A stretch of 64,000 nt of DNA from Labilithrix sp. GTDB taxonomy: Bacteria; Myxococcota; Polyangia; Polyangiales; Polyangiaceae. Below the pieces are notes generated by a model. That model was not told the origin of the DNA. It was given only the letters and a program-made list of their open reading frames with translations, and ran no database searches. Where the stretch lies: positions 52,216 through 116,215 of the forward strand of contig JAQBQL010000020.1 in NCBI GenBank assembly GCA_028287035.1, read 5' to 3'. Below, piece by piece: positions 1 through 7,820 of the stretch (position 1 is its first letter; the number at the start of each line of letters is the position of its first letter). Made by a program: the position numbers and the translations under genes.

Positions 1-1
1 G

Positions 2-1270
2 CTCGCCGAGGCGGCGGCCTCCGAGCAGCGCTATCGCGAGGGCAAGGCGCTCGGGCCGCTCGACGGCGTGCCGTGGGTCGTCAAGGAGCAGAGCTCGGTG
101 CGCCGCCTGCCGCGCATGGCGGGCACGCGATTCCTCGACCGCGCCGGCTGCGCGGAGGACGCCACGCCGGTCGCTCGCGTGCGGGCCGCGGGCGGGATCA
201 CCCTCGGCACCTCGCCCATGACCGAGTTCGGCATGACCCCGAACGGCGCGAACGGCAACCGGGTCATGCCGCGGAATCCGCACGCGACCGATCGCTTCGC
301 GGGCGGGTCGTCGACCGGTTCGGGCGTGGCGGTGGCGACGGGGCTCGTTCCGTTCGCGCTCGGCGCCGACGGCGGCGGGTCGATCCGGATCCCGGCGGCG
401 ATGAACGGCGTCTTCGGGATCAAGCCGACGTGGGGCCGCGTCAGCCGGTACGGCGATCTCTCGGGCGGAACGGTCGCGCACGTCGGACCGCTCGCGTGCA
501 GCACGGTCGACCTCGCGCACGCGCTCGAGGCGATGAGCGGCCACGATCCGCTCGACCCGCAGACCTTCGCGGCGCCGCCGCGCGAGGCGGGCTCGTTCCT
601 TCACGCGCTCGGTCGGGGCATCCGTGGGCTCGTCATCGGGGTGCCCGAGGCGGAGTGGCGCGACGCTTCGGAGGCGGTCCAGCGCGCGGGGCGCACCGCG
701 ATGACGGTGCTCGAGAACGAGGGCGCGCGGCTCGTGCCCATCGAGCTGCCGCTCGCGAAGCATGCGTCGCCGATCGGCGTCACCGTGATCGCCTGCGAGG
801 CGCGGGCGGCGCTGCGCGAGCAGTGGCGGCTCCACGCCGACGACATGACCGACGACCTGCAGGTCAGCTTCGCCGCGCTCGATGCGTTCACGGCGGTCGA
901 GTACCTCGAGACGGCGCGGCTGCGGAGCGGGTTGCGGCGCGAGATGTCGCGCACGTTCGAGCAGGTCGACCTCGTGGTGTTGCCGTCGACGGTGAGCGTC
1001 GCCTCGAAGGTGTCGGACACGGACATGAGGACGGGCTTCCTCGACACGAAGGTGATCGATGGACTGTGCCGCTTCTGTTTTCTGGGGAACCTGACGGGCT
1101 TGCCGGCCGCTTCGGTGCCGGTGGGCACGGACGCGGACGGCCTCCCGATCGGCCTGCAGCTGATGGGCGACGCGTGGGACGAGGCGACGGTGCTGGCGGC
1201 GTGCGCGCACCTCGAGCGAGTGGGCAGCGCGGTCGCGCGTAGGCCGCGCATCTCGGTTGGGGGCGTCTGA
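2..1270 (+). CDS. Amidase (amidase-signature family), 5'-truncated by window edge
   Basis: This is the C-terminal ~420 residues of an amidase-signature hydrolase, which cleaves C-N bonds of amides. The frame is open to the left edge, so the true start lies outside. The family's Ser-cisSer-Lys triad is visible: Lys in GPLDGVPWVVKE near the left end, the Gly/Ser-rich GGSSTGSG segment, and the nucleophile Ser in DGGGSIRIPAA. The C-terminal substrate-pocket part (GLPAASVPVG, GLPIGLQLMG) is intact. The substrate cannot be told from sequence; Glu-tRNA amidotransferase subunit A is an alternative, but no gatB or gatC neighbour is visible. The gene is followed directly by the palindromic repeat at 1275. 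Confidence 0.9.
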   Translation, partial: LAEAAASEQRYREGKALGPLDGVPWVVKEQSSVRRLPRMAGTRFLDRAGCAEDATPVARVRAAGGITLGTSPMTEFGMTPNGANGNRVMPRNPHATDRFAGGSSTGSGVAVATGLVPFALGADGGGSIRIPAAMNGVFGIKPTWGRVSRYGDLSGGTVAHVGPLACSTVDLAHALEAMSGHDPLDPQTFAAPPREAGSFLHALGRGIRGLVIGVPEAEWRDASEAVQRAGRTAMTVLENEGARLVPIELPLAKHASPIGVTVIACEARAALREQWRLHADDMTDDLQVSFAALDAFTAVEYLETARLRSGLRREMSRTFEQVDLVVLPSTVSVASKVSDTDMRTGFLDTKVIDGLCRFCFLGNLTGLPAASVPVGTDADGLPIGLQLMGDAWDEATVLAACAHLERVGSAVARRPRISVGGV

Positions 1271-1274
1271 GCCT

Positions 1275-1450
1275 CGAGAGAAGCGCCAAGACGCCAAGGC
1301 GCCAAGACGCCACGAGCTGGTGGGGGACGGCGCCTGGCGCAGATGGGCGGGTTGGCCCTCGGGGCGTCGTGGGGTGGTGCCCCTGGAGCGCTGCTCCTCT
1401 TCTTCCCAAGATCGCGGCGTCTTGGCGGCTTGGCGCCTTGGCGACTCTCG
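1275..1450. repeat. Palindromic repeat element, copy A (176 bp)
   Basis: The ends are inverted repeats built from reiterated CGCCAAGACGCCAAGG-type units. The left end (1275-1312) starts CGAGAG, and the right end (about 1414-1450) is its imperfect reverse complement ending CTCTCG. The interior is unique sequence that aligns with copy B at 1915-2103 in the same orientation (shared CTGGTGGGG, GACGGCG, GGTGCCCCTG and CAAGATCG blocks). It can fold as one long hairpin. It starts 4 bp after the amidase stop and could act as a terminator. When translated it gives the KAPRR / ASWRLGVLA-type peptide, so reading frames across it should not be taken as protein. Confidence 0.85.
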
Positions 1451-1505
1451 TTCGGGAGGGCGCCACGCGGCGCAACCGCTCGCGGGGCTGGCCGACCGTC
1501 GCTCC

Positions 1506-1898
1506 GTGGGCAACGAACCTTCCGCAGGTGTGGATGCTGTGGCACGCGAGGTCGTCGATTCGGCGATCGCCGTGCATCGGGCGCTGGGTCCTGGCTTCAG
1601 GGAAAGCGTGTACGAACGCGCGCTCTGCATCGAGCTCGCGGCGCGAGGTGTGAGCCACGCGAGGCAGGTCCTCGTTCAGCTCACCTATCGCGATCAGATC
1701 GTCGGCACGCACCGGGTCGATCTCGTGGTCGAGGGGCTCCTCGTCGTCGAGCTCAAGACGGTGGATCTTCTCGGTAGCCTCCACATGGGCCAGGTGATCG
1801 CCTATCTCAAGGCCACGAACCTGGAGCTCGGGCTCCTCATCAACTTCAACGTCCCCCTCCTCCACAAGGGCGTGCGCCGCATCGTGCTGTCCCGGTGA
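1506..1898 (+). CDS. GxxExxY family protein (PD-(D/E)XK nuclease-like)
   Basis: A 130-residue protein with the signature GPGFRESVYERALCIEL, which gives the family its name (G-F-R-E-S-V-Y). A D...ExK pattern follows in HRVDLVVEG / VVELKTV, as expected for the PD-(D/E)XK nuclease fold to which the family is assigned. The end IVLSR is typical of the family. I place the start at GTG 1506 (MGNEPSAGVDAV), because an upstream in-frame extension from 1257 would only translate the repeat. Family function is not established; a nuclease role is inferred from the fold. Copies of a palindromic repeat lie 55 bp upstream and 16 bp downstream. Confidence 0.85.
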   Translation: MGNEPSAGVDAVAREVVDSAIAVHRALGPGFRESVYERALCIELAARGVSHARQVLVQLTYRDQIVGTHRVDLVVEGLLVVELKTVDLLGSLHMGQVIAYLKATNLELGLLINFNVPLLHKGVRRIVLSR

Positions 1899-1914
1899 GC
1901 GCCCGGTTCCCAGT

Positions 1915-2103
1915 CGAGAAGCGCCAAGACGCCAAGGCGCCAAGACGCCATGATCTGGTGGGGACGGCGTGCGCCGTAGATGCGCGGGCTCGCCCCTCGG
2001 GCCCTCGTTCGGGGTGCGGGCGTGCCGGTGCCCCTGAAGCGCGGCTCGCGCTCCTGACCAAGATCGTGGCGTCTTGGCGTCTTGGCGTCCTGGCGCCTCT
2101 CTT
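1915..2103. repeat. Palindromic repeat element, copy B (~189 bp)
   Basis: Second copy of the element at 1275-1450, in the same orientation. The left end (1915-1950) matches copy A almost base for base, and the right end (about 2067-2103) is its imperfect inverted repeat made of GGCGTCTTGGCG units. The middle is about 13 bp longer than in copy A and has diverged. It lies 16 bp after the GxxExxY stop and ends about 56 bp before the start of the arginine operon. A degraded extra unit (GTGGCGTCCTGGCGG) follows at about 2112. Its hairpin could end transcription before the operon. Confidence 0.85.
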
Positions 2104-2159
2104 GCTGCCAAGTGGCGTCCTGGCGGCGCTCTTCCCTTGCGCTGCGGCGCAGCATTGTT

Positions 2160-3227
2160 ATGGGGATGCGAGATATGACGCGGCGCGATTTCCTCTCCAC
2201 GCTCGACTGGTCACGCCCCGACGTCGAGGCGCTGCTCGAGGACGCGCGCCACCTCAAGGCGACGCGCCGCACCCCCGCGGACATCGGCGCCGGTAGCCTC
2301 GCCGGCAAGAGCGTGGCGCTCGTCTTCTTCAACCCGTCGCTGCGGACCCGCAGCTCGTTCGAGATCGGCATCTTCGAGATGGGCGGCCACGCGGTCGTGC
2401 TCGAGCCCGGCAAGGGCGCGTGGCCCATCGAGTACCGCGACGGCATGGTCATGGATGGCGAGGCCGAAGAGCACGTCGAGGAGGTCGCGCGCGTCCTCTC
2501 TCGCTACGCCGACGTCATCGCGGTCCGCGCCTTCCCGAAGTTCCAGAAGTGGGAAGACGACCGCCAGGACCAGGTGATCAACGCCTTCGCGCGGTACGCC
2601 ACGGTCCCGGTCGTCAACATGGAGACCATCACCCATCCCTGTCAGGAGCTCGCGCTCATGCTGACGCTGAAGGAGAAGCTCGGCACGACCGACGGCAAGA
2701 AGTTCCTCCTCACGTGGACCTACCACCCGAAGCCGCTGAACACCGCGGTCGCCAACTCCGCGCTCATCATCGCCGCGAAGCTCGGCTTCGACGTGACGCT
2801 CCTCTGCCCGACGCCCGAGTACGTGCTCGACCCGCGCTACATGGACGCGGCGAAGCAGCTCACGACCGAGCAAGGCCGCTCCCTCACCGTCTCGCACGAC
2901 CCGGCGAGCGCCTACGCCGGGGCGCACGTCGTGTACGCGAAGAGCTGGGGCGCCATCCCGTACTTCGGCCGCTGGGAAGACGAGAAGCCGATCCGCGACC
3001 GGCACAAGCACTTCATCGTCGACGAAGCGAAGATGGCCCTCACCGTCGACGGCGGCCAGGGCTACTTCAGCCACTGCCTCCCGCTCCGTCGCAACATCAA
3101 GGCGACCGACGGGGTCGTCAGTGGTCCGCGCTCGCTCGTCATCGAGGAAGCCGAGAATCGCCTCCACGTCCAGAAGGCGGTCCTCCGCCGGCTCACCGGC
3201 ACCGGCCCCGATCAGGTGGCGACGTGA
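2160..3227 (+). CDS. argF': N-acetylornithine carbamoyltransferase (AOTCase)
   Basis: Carbamoylates N-acetylornithine to N-acetylcitrulline in the acetylated arginine route first described in Xanthomonas. The carbamoyl-phosphate loop is NPSLRTRSSFE, followed by the family-specific WPIEYRDGMVMDG segment, HPCQELA, the long TWTYHPKPLNTAVANSA segment, and HCLPLRRN near the C-terminus. These fit AOTCase rather than ornithine or aspartate carbamoyltransferase. The product is 355 aa from ATG 2160, close to the usual ~340. ATG 2175 (MTRRDFLS), with GGGGATG upstream, is an equally plausible start. It is the first gene of an operon; its stop overlaps the next start by 4 bp (GTGA). Confidence 0.95.
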   Translation: MGMRDMTRRDFLSTLDWSRPDVEALLEDARHLKATRRTPADIGAGSLAGKSVALVFFNPSLRTRSSFEIGIFEMGGHAVVLEPGKGAWPIEYRDGMVMDGEAEEHVEEVARVLSRYADVIAVRAFPKFQKWEDDRQDQVINAFARYATVPVVNMETITHPCQELALMLTLKEKLGTTDGKKFLLTWTYHPKPLNTAVANSALIIAAKLGFDVTLLCPTPEYVLDPRYMDAAKQLTTEQGRSLTVSHDPASAYAGAHVVYAKSWGAIPYFGRWEDEKPIRDRHKHFIVDEAKMALTVDGGQGYFSHCLPLRRNIKATDGVVSGPRSLVIEEAENRLHVQKAVLRRLTGTGPDQVAT

Positions 3228-4582
3228 ACGGCAACAACACGCAGGACGTCATCGCGCGTCTCCTCACGAACATCGGCAGCCGCAAGGAGGTCGAGCAGTA
3301 CCTCCGCAACTACGCGAGCGTCGACGCGCCGAAGTTCGCGGTCGTGAAGGCGAGCGGCTCGATCATCCAGGACAACCTGGACGCGCTCGCCTCGTCACTG
3401 TCGTTCCTCCAGCGAGTCGGCCTCGTCCCCATCGTCATCCACGGCGGCAACGCGCAGCTCGATCGCGCGCTCTCCGAAGCAGGCATCCACGCGCCGGTCG
3501 TGAAGGGCCTCCGCAAGATGACGCCGGCCGCGCTCGAGGTGGCACGCCGCGTGTTCCACGAGACCAACCTGCGCCTCGTCGAGGGCCTCGAGCGCCTCGG
3601 CACGCGCGTCCGTCCCTTCACGTCGGGCGTGCTCGAGGTGCGGCGCATCGAGACGCCCGATCTCGGGCTCGTCGGCGAGATCACGCAGGTCCGCAAGGAG
3701 GGCATCGCGCAGGCCGCCCAGGCCGGCATCCTGCCCATCGTCGCGCCGCTCGGCGAGACGTCGAAGGGCCAGATCCTCATCGTTCACGCCGACGCGGTGG
3801 CGCGTGCGCTCGCGATCGCGCTGAAGCCTCACAAGGTCGTCTACCTCAACGAGGCGGGCGGGCTCACCAACGAGCGCGGTCAGATCCGCTCGGCCGTGAA
3901 CCTCGCCGAGGACTACGACGACCTCATGGCCGACGAGCTCACGTCGCCCGAGTCGAAGCGGAAGGTCACCGAGATCAGCGCGCTGCTCGCCGAGCTGCCG
4001 CCGACCTCCTCGGTCTCCATCACCTCGCCCGAGCACCTCGCCAAGGAGCTCTTCACGCATACCGGCGCCGGCACGCTGGTCCGCCGCGGCGAGCGCGTGC
4101 TCCGCCACGACGACTGGTCGAACATCGACACCGGGCGCATGCGCGGGCTCCTCGAGGAGTGCTTCGGGCGCGTGCTCGACAACGACTACTTCACCGCGAA
4201 GGCGCCGTACCGCGTCTACCTCGCCGAGTCGTACCGCGCGACCGCCATCCTCACGATGGAGGACGGCGTGCCCTACCTCGACAAGTTCGCGGTCACCACC
4301 GAGGCGCAGGGCGAGGGCATCGGCGGCTCGATCTGGCAGCGCATGCGCCGCGAGACCCCCAAGGTGTTCTGGCGGTCGCGCGCCTCGAACCCGATCAACA
4401 CCTGGTACGCGCAGAACGCCGACGGCCTCTACAAGACGGACAAGTGGTGGGTGTTCTGGTGCGGGATGTCCGGCTTCCCCGAGATCCAGGGCTCCATCGA
4501 GCGCGCCATCGCGATGCCCGCCACGTTCCACGATCGCCCGAGCTTTCCGCTGATCCAGGCGCCGCCCGCGCAGGAGACATGA
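3224..4582 (+). CDS. argB/argA: Bifunctional acetylglutamate kinase / N-acetylglutamate synthase (ArgB-NAT fusion)
   Basis: A 452-residue fusion. Residues ~35-290 are an amino-acid kinase domain (VVKASGSII near the N-terminus, IVIHGGNAQLD, VYLNEAGGLTNERGQIRS) that phosphorylates N-acetylglutamate. Residues ~300-450 are a DUF619-type acetyltransferase domain (KFAVTTEAQGEGIGGSIW, WRSRASNPINTWY, KWWVFWCGMS) of the sort found in Xanthomonas and mitochondrial enzymes, which makes N-acetylglutamate. One protein would thus do steps 1 and 2 of arginine synthesis. It starts at GTG 3224, overlapping argF' by 4 bp, and overlaps argC by 4 bp (ATGA), so translation is probably coupled along the operon. 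Confidence 0.94.
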   Translation: MNGNNTQDVIARLLTNIGSRKEVEQYLRNYASVDAPKFAVVKASGSIIQDNLDALASSLSFLQRVGLVPIVIHGGNAQLDRALSEAGIHAPVVKGLRKMTPAALEVARRVFHETNLRLVEGLERLGTRVRPFTSGVLEVRRIETPDLGLVGEITQVRKEGIAQAAQAGILPIVAPLGETSKGQILIVHADAVARALAIALKPHKVVYLNEAGGLTNERGQIRSAVNLAEDYDDLMADELTSPESKRKVTEISALLAELPPTSSVSITSPEHLAKELFTHTGAGTLVRRGERVLRHDDWSNIDTGRMRGLLEECFGRVLDNDYFTAKAPYRVYLAESYRATAILTMEDGVPYLDKFAVTTEAQGEGIGGSIWQRMRRETPKVFWRSRASNPINTWYAQNADGLYKTDKWWVFWCGMSGFPEIQGSIERAIAMPATFHDRPSFPLIQAPPAQET

Positions 4583-5466
4583 AGCGCACGATCGGGATCG
4601 TCGGCGCGCGCGGCTACGTGGGCCAGGAGCTCACGACCCTGGTGAACGGACACGGCGGCCTCGACCTCGGGCTCGCGGTGTCGGCGCGCGACAACAAGAG
4701 CGCCGAGGAGGTCGCGGCCACGAAGCTCGACGCCTACGTGCTCGCGCTGCCGAACGGAGCGAGCGGCCCGTACGTCGACGCGATCCTGGCGGCGCGCCCT
4801 GACGCGGTCATCGTCGATCTCTCGGCCGACCACCGCTTCGACGCGGGCTGGGTGTACGGCCAGCCCGAACGGAACCGGGCGGCGCTGAAGGGCGCGCGGC
4901 TCGTCGCCAACCCGGGCTGCTACGCGACCGCGGTGCAGCTCGCGCTCGCGCCGCTCGTGCCGCTGCTCGAAGGGCCGGCGCATGCGTTCGGCGTGAGCGG
5001 CTACAGCGGCGCGGGCACGACGCCGTCGCCGAGGAACGATCCCGAGGCCCTCCGCGACAACCTCGTGCCCTACGCGCTCACCGGCCACGTCCACGAGCGC
5101 GAGGTGCGCGCGCAGCTCGGGCATCCCCTCTTCTTCCTCCCGCACGTCGCGCCCTGGTTCCAGGGGATCACCGTCACCCTCTCGGTGGCGCTGGCCGAGC
5201 CGACGTCCCACGATTCGCTAGGCGAGCGCTACCGCGCGGCGTACGGCGACGAGCCGCTCGTCCGGTACATGATCGAGACGCCGCTCGTCCGTGACATCAT
5301 GGGCAAGCACGACGTCGCCATCGGCGGCCTCGCGGTCTCCACGGACGGACGCCATGCGGCGATCGTCGCCACCATCGACAACCTCCTCGGCGGGGCCGCC
5401 ACGCAGGCGCTCCGCAACCTGAATCTCGCCCTCGGATTGCCCGAGAACCAAGGTGTCCCGCGATGA
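4579..5466 (+). CDS. argC: N-acetyl-gamma-glutamyl-phosphate reductase
   Basis: Reduces N-acetylglutamyl phosphate to the semialdehyde with NADPH, step 3 of arginine synthesis. The N-terminal nucleotide loop is GIVGARGYVGQEL. The catalytic Cys is in NPGCYATAVQLAL, the substrate segment is SGYSGAGTTPSP, and HVAPWFQGITVT follows. At 295 aa it is slightly short for the family but complete; it resembles the Xanthomonas-type ArgC that accompanies AOTCase. AGGAG lies just before the ATG at 4579. It overlaps the genes on both sides by 4 bp (ATGA), placing it firmly in the arginine operon. Confidence 0.94.
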   Translation: MKRTIGIVGARGYVGQELTTLVNGHGGLDLGLAVSARDNKSAEEVAATKLDAYVLALPNGASGPYVDAILAARPDAVIVDLSADHRFDAGWVYGQPERNRAALKGARLVANPGCYATAVQLALAPLVPLLEGPAHAFGVSGYSGAGTTPSPRNDPEALRDNLVPYALTGHVHEREVRAQLGHPLFFLPHVAPWFQGITVTLSVALAEPTSHDSLGERYRAAYGDEPLVRYMIETPLVRDIMGKHDVAIGGLAVSTDGRHAAIVATIDNLLGGAATQALRNLNLALGLPENQGVPR

Positions 5467-7814
5467 AGCGTATCCTCCTGCTCGGTCCCGGGCCCGCCGT
5501 CATCGGTGAGGGTGGTGAGCTCGATGCCGCCATCGCATGCGCGTCGACGGAGCTGCGTGCGGCCGGCCACGAGGTCATCCTCGTCACCTCCAACCCGGCC
5601 ACCGTCGCGAGCGACGTGTCGGTCGCCGACCGCACCTACCTCGAGCCGCTCGATCTCGAGGCGCTCCGCTCGATCGTCCTCTCGGAGCGGCCGCTCGGCG
5701 TCTTTCCGCTGTTCGGCGGGGCCAAGGCCCAGGCGCTCGCGCTCGCGCTCGACGACGAGGGCGCGCTGCACGAGGCGAAGTCCGAGCTGTTCGGCATCTC
5801 GGCGGCCGCCCTGCGCGCCGCGGCCATCGGCGCGGTCACCGCCCCCGCGCTGCGGAGCGCGCTCGCGAGCGAGCCGGCGTGGAGCGCCTTCGAGGTGGTC
5901 TGCGCGCTCGACGCGACCGGCGCGTTCCTCCCCATCTGCACGATCGAGAGCCTCGACGCCGCGCAGGTGCACCCCGGAGACGCGGTCTGCGTGACGCCGC
6001 CGCTCGATCACCCGGCGACGCACATGTCCGAGCTCCACGAGGCGGCGCGCTCCGCGCTCGTCACCCTCGGCCTCACCGCGGGCATCGCCACGTGCGAGCT
6101 CGCCCTCCGCCGCAACGACGGCGACGTGCGCCTTCTCTCGATCACGCCCGGGTTCACGCGGTCGAGCGCGCTCGCCGCGCAGGTCACCGGCTATCCGGTG
6201 GCGAAGGTCGCGATCGCGCTCGCCCTAGGCCAGCAGCTCGCGTCGCTCCGGGTGCCGGAGCCCGCGTCGCGCAACGTGGTGGTTCGCTGGCCACGGTTCG
6301 CCTTCGAGACGTTCCCGGACGCCGACTCTGCGCTCGGCGCCCAGCGCAAGAGCTTCGGCGAGTCGCTCGGCGTCGGCCACACGCTCGCCGACGCGCTCCG
6401 GAGCGCGGCGCGCGGCGTCGACGACGGTCTCGCGCGCGCCCGGCCCGGCAAGCGGGTCACCGCCCACGAGCAGAGCAAACGGATCCTCGTCCTCGGCGCC
6501 GGACCGAGCCGCATCGGTCAGGGCCCGGAGCTCGCGACGTGCGCCAGCGAGGCATGTCATGCGGTGCGCGAGCTCGGGTACGTGCCGGTCTTCATCGACT
6601 CGAGCGTCGACTCGCTCGCGGTGGTCGCGCTCGCCGCCGACCACGTCCACGCCGAGCCCGTGACGCTCGAGCGCGTGCTCGCCATCCACGACCGTGAGGG
6701 CGCCGCCGGCGTCATCGTGCAGGTGGGCGGCGACACCGCGCTCCGTCTCGCGGCCGACCTCGCCGACCGCGGCGTCCGGGTGCTCGGGACCGAGCCCGCG
6801 CTCCTCGCGAAGGCGCAGGACGCAGCGCCGCGCGGCGCACACGCCCTGCACGACGCCATCACCCTCGACGTCGACGCGGTCTGCGACGGCCAGCGCGCCG
6901 TCATCGCGGGCGTCATGGAGCACCTCGAGCCCGGCTACGTGCACGGCGGAGACGCCGCCGCGCTGCTCCCCGCATCGACCGTTCACCCCGACATCGTCGC
7001 GCGCATCGAGGATCGCGTCCGCGCCATCGCGCTGGACAGCGGAATCGTCGGGCTCCTCGGCGTCCGCGTCGCGGTCACCGGTCACGAGATCACCGTCCTC
7101 GAGGTGGAGCCCCGCGCCGGCCGCACCACCGCCTTCGTGACCCGCGCCACCGGCATCCCGCTCGTCCGCATCGCCACCAAGCTGATGCTCGGCGCGACGC
7201 TCGACAGCCTCGGCGTCTCGGAGCGTCCCCTCCCCCGCCACGTCGCCGCGCGCGAGCGCGTGTTTCCCTTCGACCGCCTCGGCGTCGACCCCGCGCTCGG
7301 CCGCGAGATGCGCTCCACCGGGGAGGTGATCGGCCTCGACGACTCTCCGGCGCGCGCCTACGGCAAGGCGCTCCGCGGGATGGGCGTCTCGCTGCGGGCA
7401 CCCGGCCCCGACGCGGCCGGCGCCCGTGCCGTGCTCCTCTCGATCAGCGACGGCGACCGCGCCGCCGCCGTCGATCTCGCCAAGCGCTTCCGCGCGATCG
7501 GCTTCGAGGTGAGCGCGCTCGGCTCGGTCCGCGCCGCGCTCGCCGCGGCCCGGGTCCCCTTCACGGACGTGGGCGGCGACGACATCGACCTGGCGCTCGA
7601 CGCGATCCGCGGCGGCGACGTCGCCTTCGCGGTCGTGACCGCCAGGGACGACGACGAGATCGCCCGCACCCGCGGCCTCCGCGCCGCGACGATGGCGGCG
7701 CGGATCACGTGCTTCACCACGGTGCGCCTCGCCCAGCTCGCGTGCAGCGCCCTCGAGGAGGACCCGACGCCGCGCGTCCGATCGCTCCAGGACTGGTACG
7801 CCGCGGACGTGTGA
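5463..7814 (+). CDS. Carbamoyl-phosphate synthase large-chain homologue lacking ATP-binding subdomains (probable pseudoenzyme)
   Basis: 783 aa against the usual ~1070. Both CarB halves are recognisable: pre-ATP-grasp parts at residues ~1-120 (RILLLGPGPAVIGEGGE) and ~340-455 (RILVLGAGPSRIGQGPE), ATP-grasp tails (IESLDAAQVHPGD; VDAVCDG, IAGVMEHLEPGYVHGGD), and an MGS-like allosteric domain from ~650. In each half about 80 residues are missing where the ATP-binding subdomain with its glycine loop should be. The metal/ATP motif E-x-N-P-R reads S-I-T-P-G at 226-230 in the first half and E-V-E-P-R at 547-551 in the second. ATP-dependent synthesis therefore looks impossible (inference). It is the last gene of the arginine operon, overlapping argC by 4 bp, so a scaffolding or ligand-sensing role for carbamoyl-phosphate supply is conceivable. 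Confidence 0.85.
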   Translation: MKRILLLGPGPAVIGEGGELDAAIACASTELRAAGHEVILVTSNPATVASDVSVADRTYLEPLDLEALRSIVLSERPLGVFPLFGGAKAQALALALDDEGALHEAKSELFGISAAALRAAAIGAVTAPALRSALASEPAWSAFEVVCALDATGAFLPICTIESLDAAQVHPGDAVCVTPPLDHPATHMSELHEAARSALVTLGLTAGIATCELALRRNDGDVRLLSITPGFTRSSALAAQVTGYPVAKVAIALALGQQLASLRVPEPASRNVVVRWPRFAFETFPDADSALGAQRKSFGESLGVGHTLADALRSAARGVDDGLARARPGKRVTAHEQSKRILVLGAGPSRIGQGPELATCASEACHAVRELGYVPVFIDSSVDSLAVVALAADHVHAEPVTLERVLAIHDREGAAGVIVQVGGDTALRLAADLADRGVRVLGTEPALLAKAQDAAPRGAHALHDAITLDVDAVCDGQRAVIAGVMEHLEPGYVHGGDAAALLPASTVHPDIVARIEDRVRAIALDSGIVGLLGVRVAVTGHEITVLEVEPRAGRTTAFVTRATGIPLVRIATKLMLGATLDSLGVSERPLPRHVAARERVFPFDRLGVDPALGREMRSTGEVIGLDDSPARAYGKALRGMGVSLRAPGPDAAGARAVLLSISDGDRAAAVDLAKRFRAIGFEVSALGSVRAALAAARVPFTDVGGDDIDLALDAIRGGDVAFAVVTARDDDEIARTRGLRAATMAARITCFTTVRLAQLACSALEEDPTPRVRSLQDWYAADV

Positions 7815-7820
7815 CCTCGC

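Larger units (their letters stand above)
1275..2103 (+). mobile_element. Candidate mobile unit: two direct palindromic repeats bracketing a GxxExxY gene
   Basis: Two similar ~180-bp palindromic elements in the same orientation flank one small gene for a PD-(D/E)XK-like GxxExxY protein. No transposase is present. The unit sits between an amidase gene and the arginine operon. The symmetry suggests insertion as a unit, or repeat amplification around a cargo gene, but no target-site duplication could be defined. The mobile interpretation is inference; the repeat structure is seen directly. Confidence 0.4.

Noticed and set aside
1257..1505. Upstream in-frame extension of the GxxExxY gene (about 83 more codons)
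   Set aside because: It translates the palindromic repeat and interrupts no known domain; the family starts near the GTG at 1506 and the length then fits.
1275..2103. CRISPR array or tandem repeat
   Set aside because: Only two copies ~640 bp apart with a gene between, and the repeat itself is a long inverted repeat, not a direct 24-40 bp unit.
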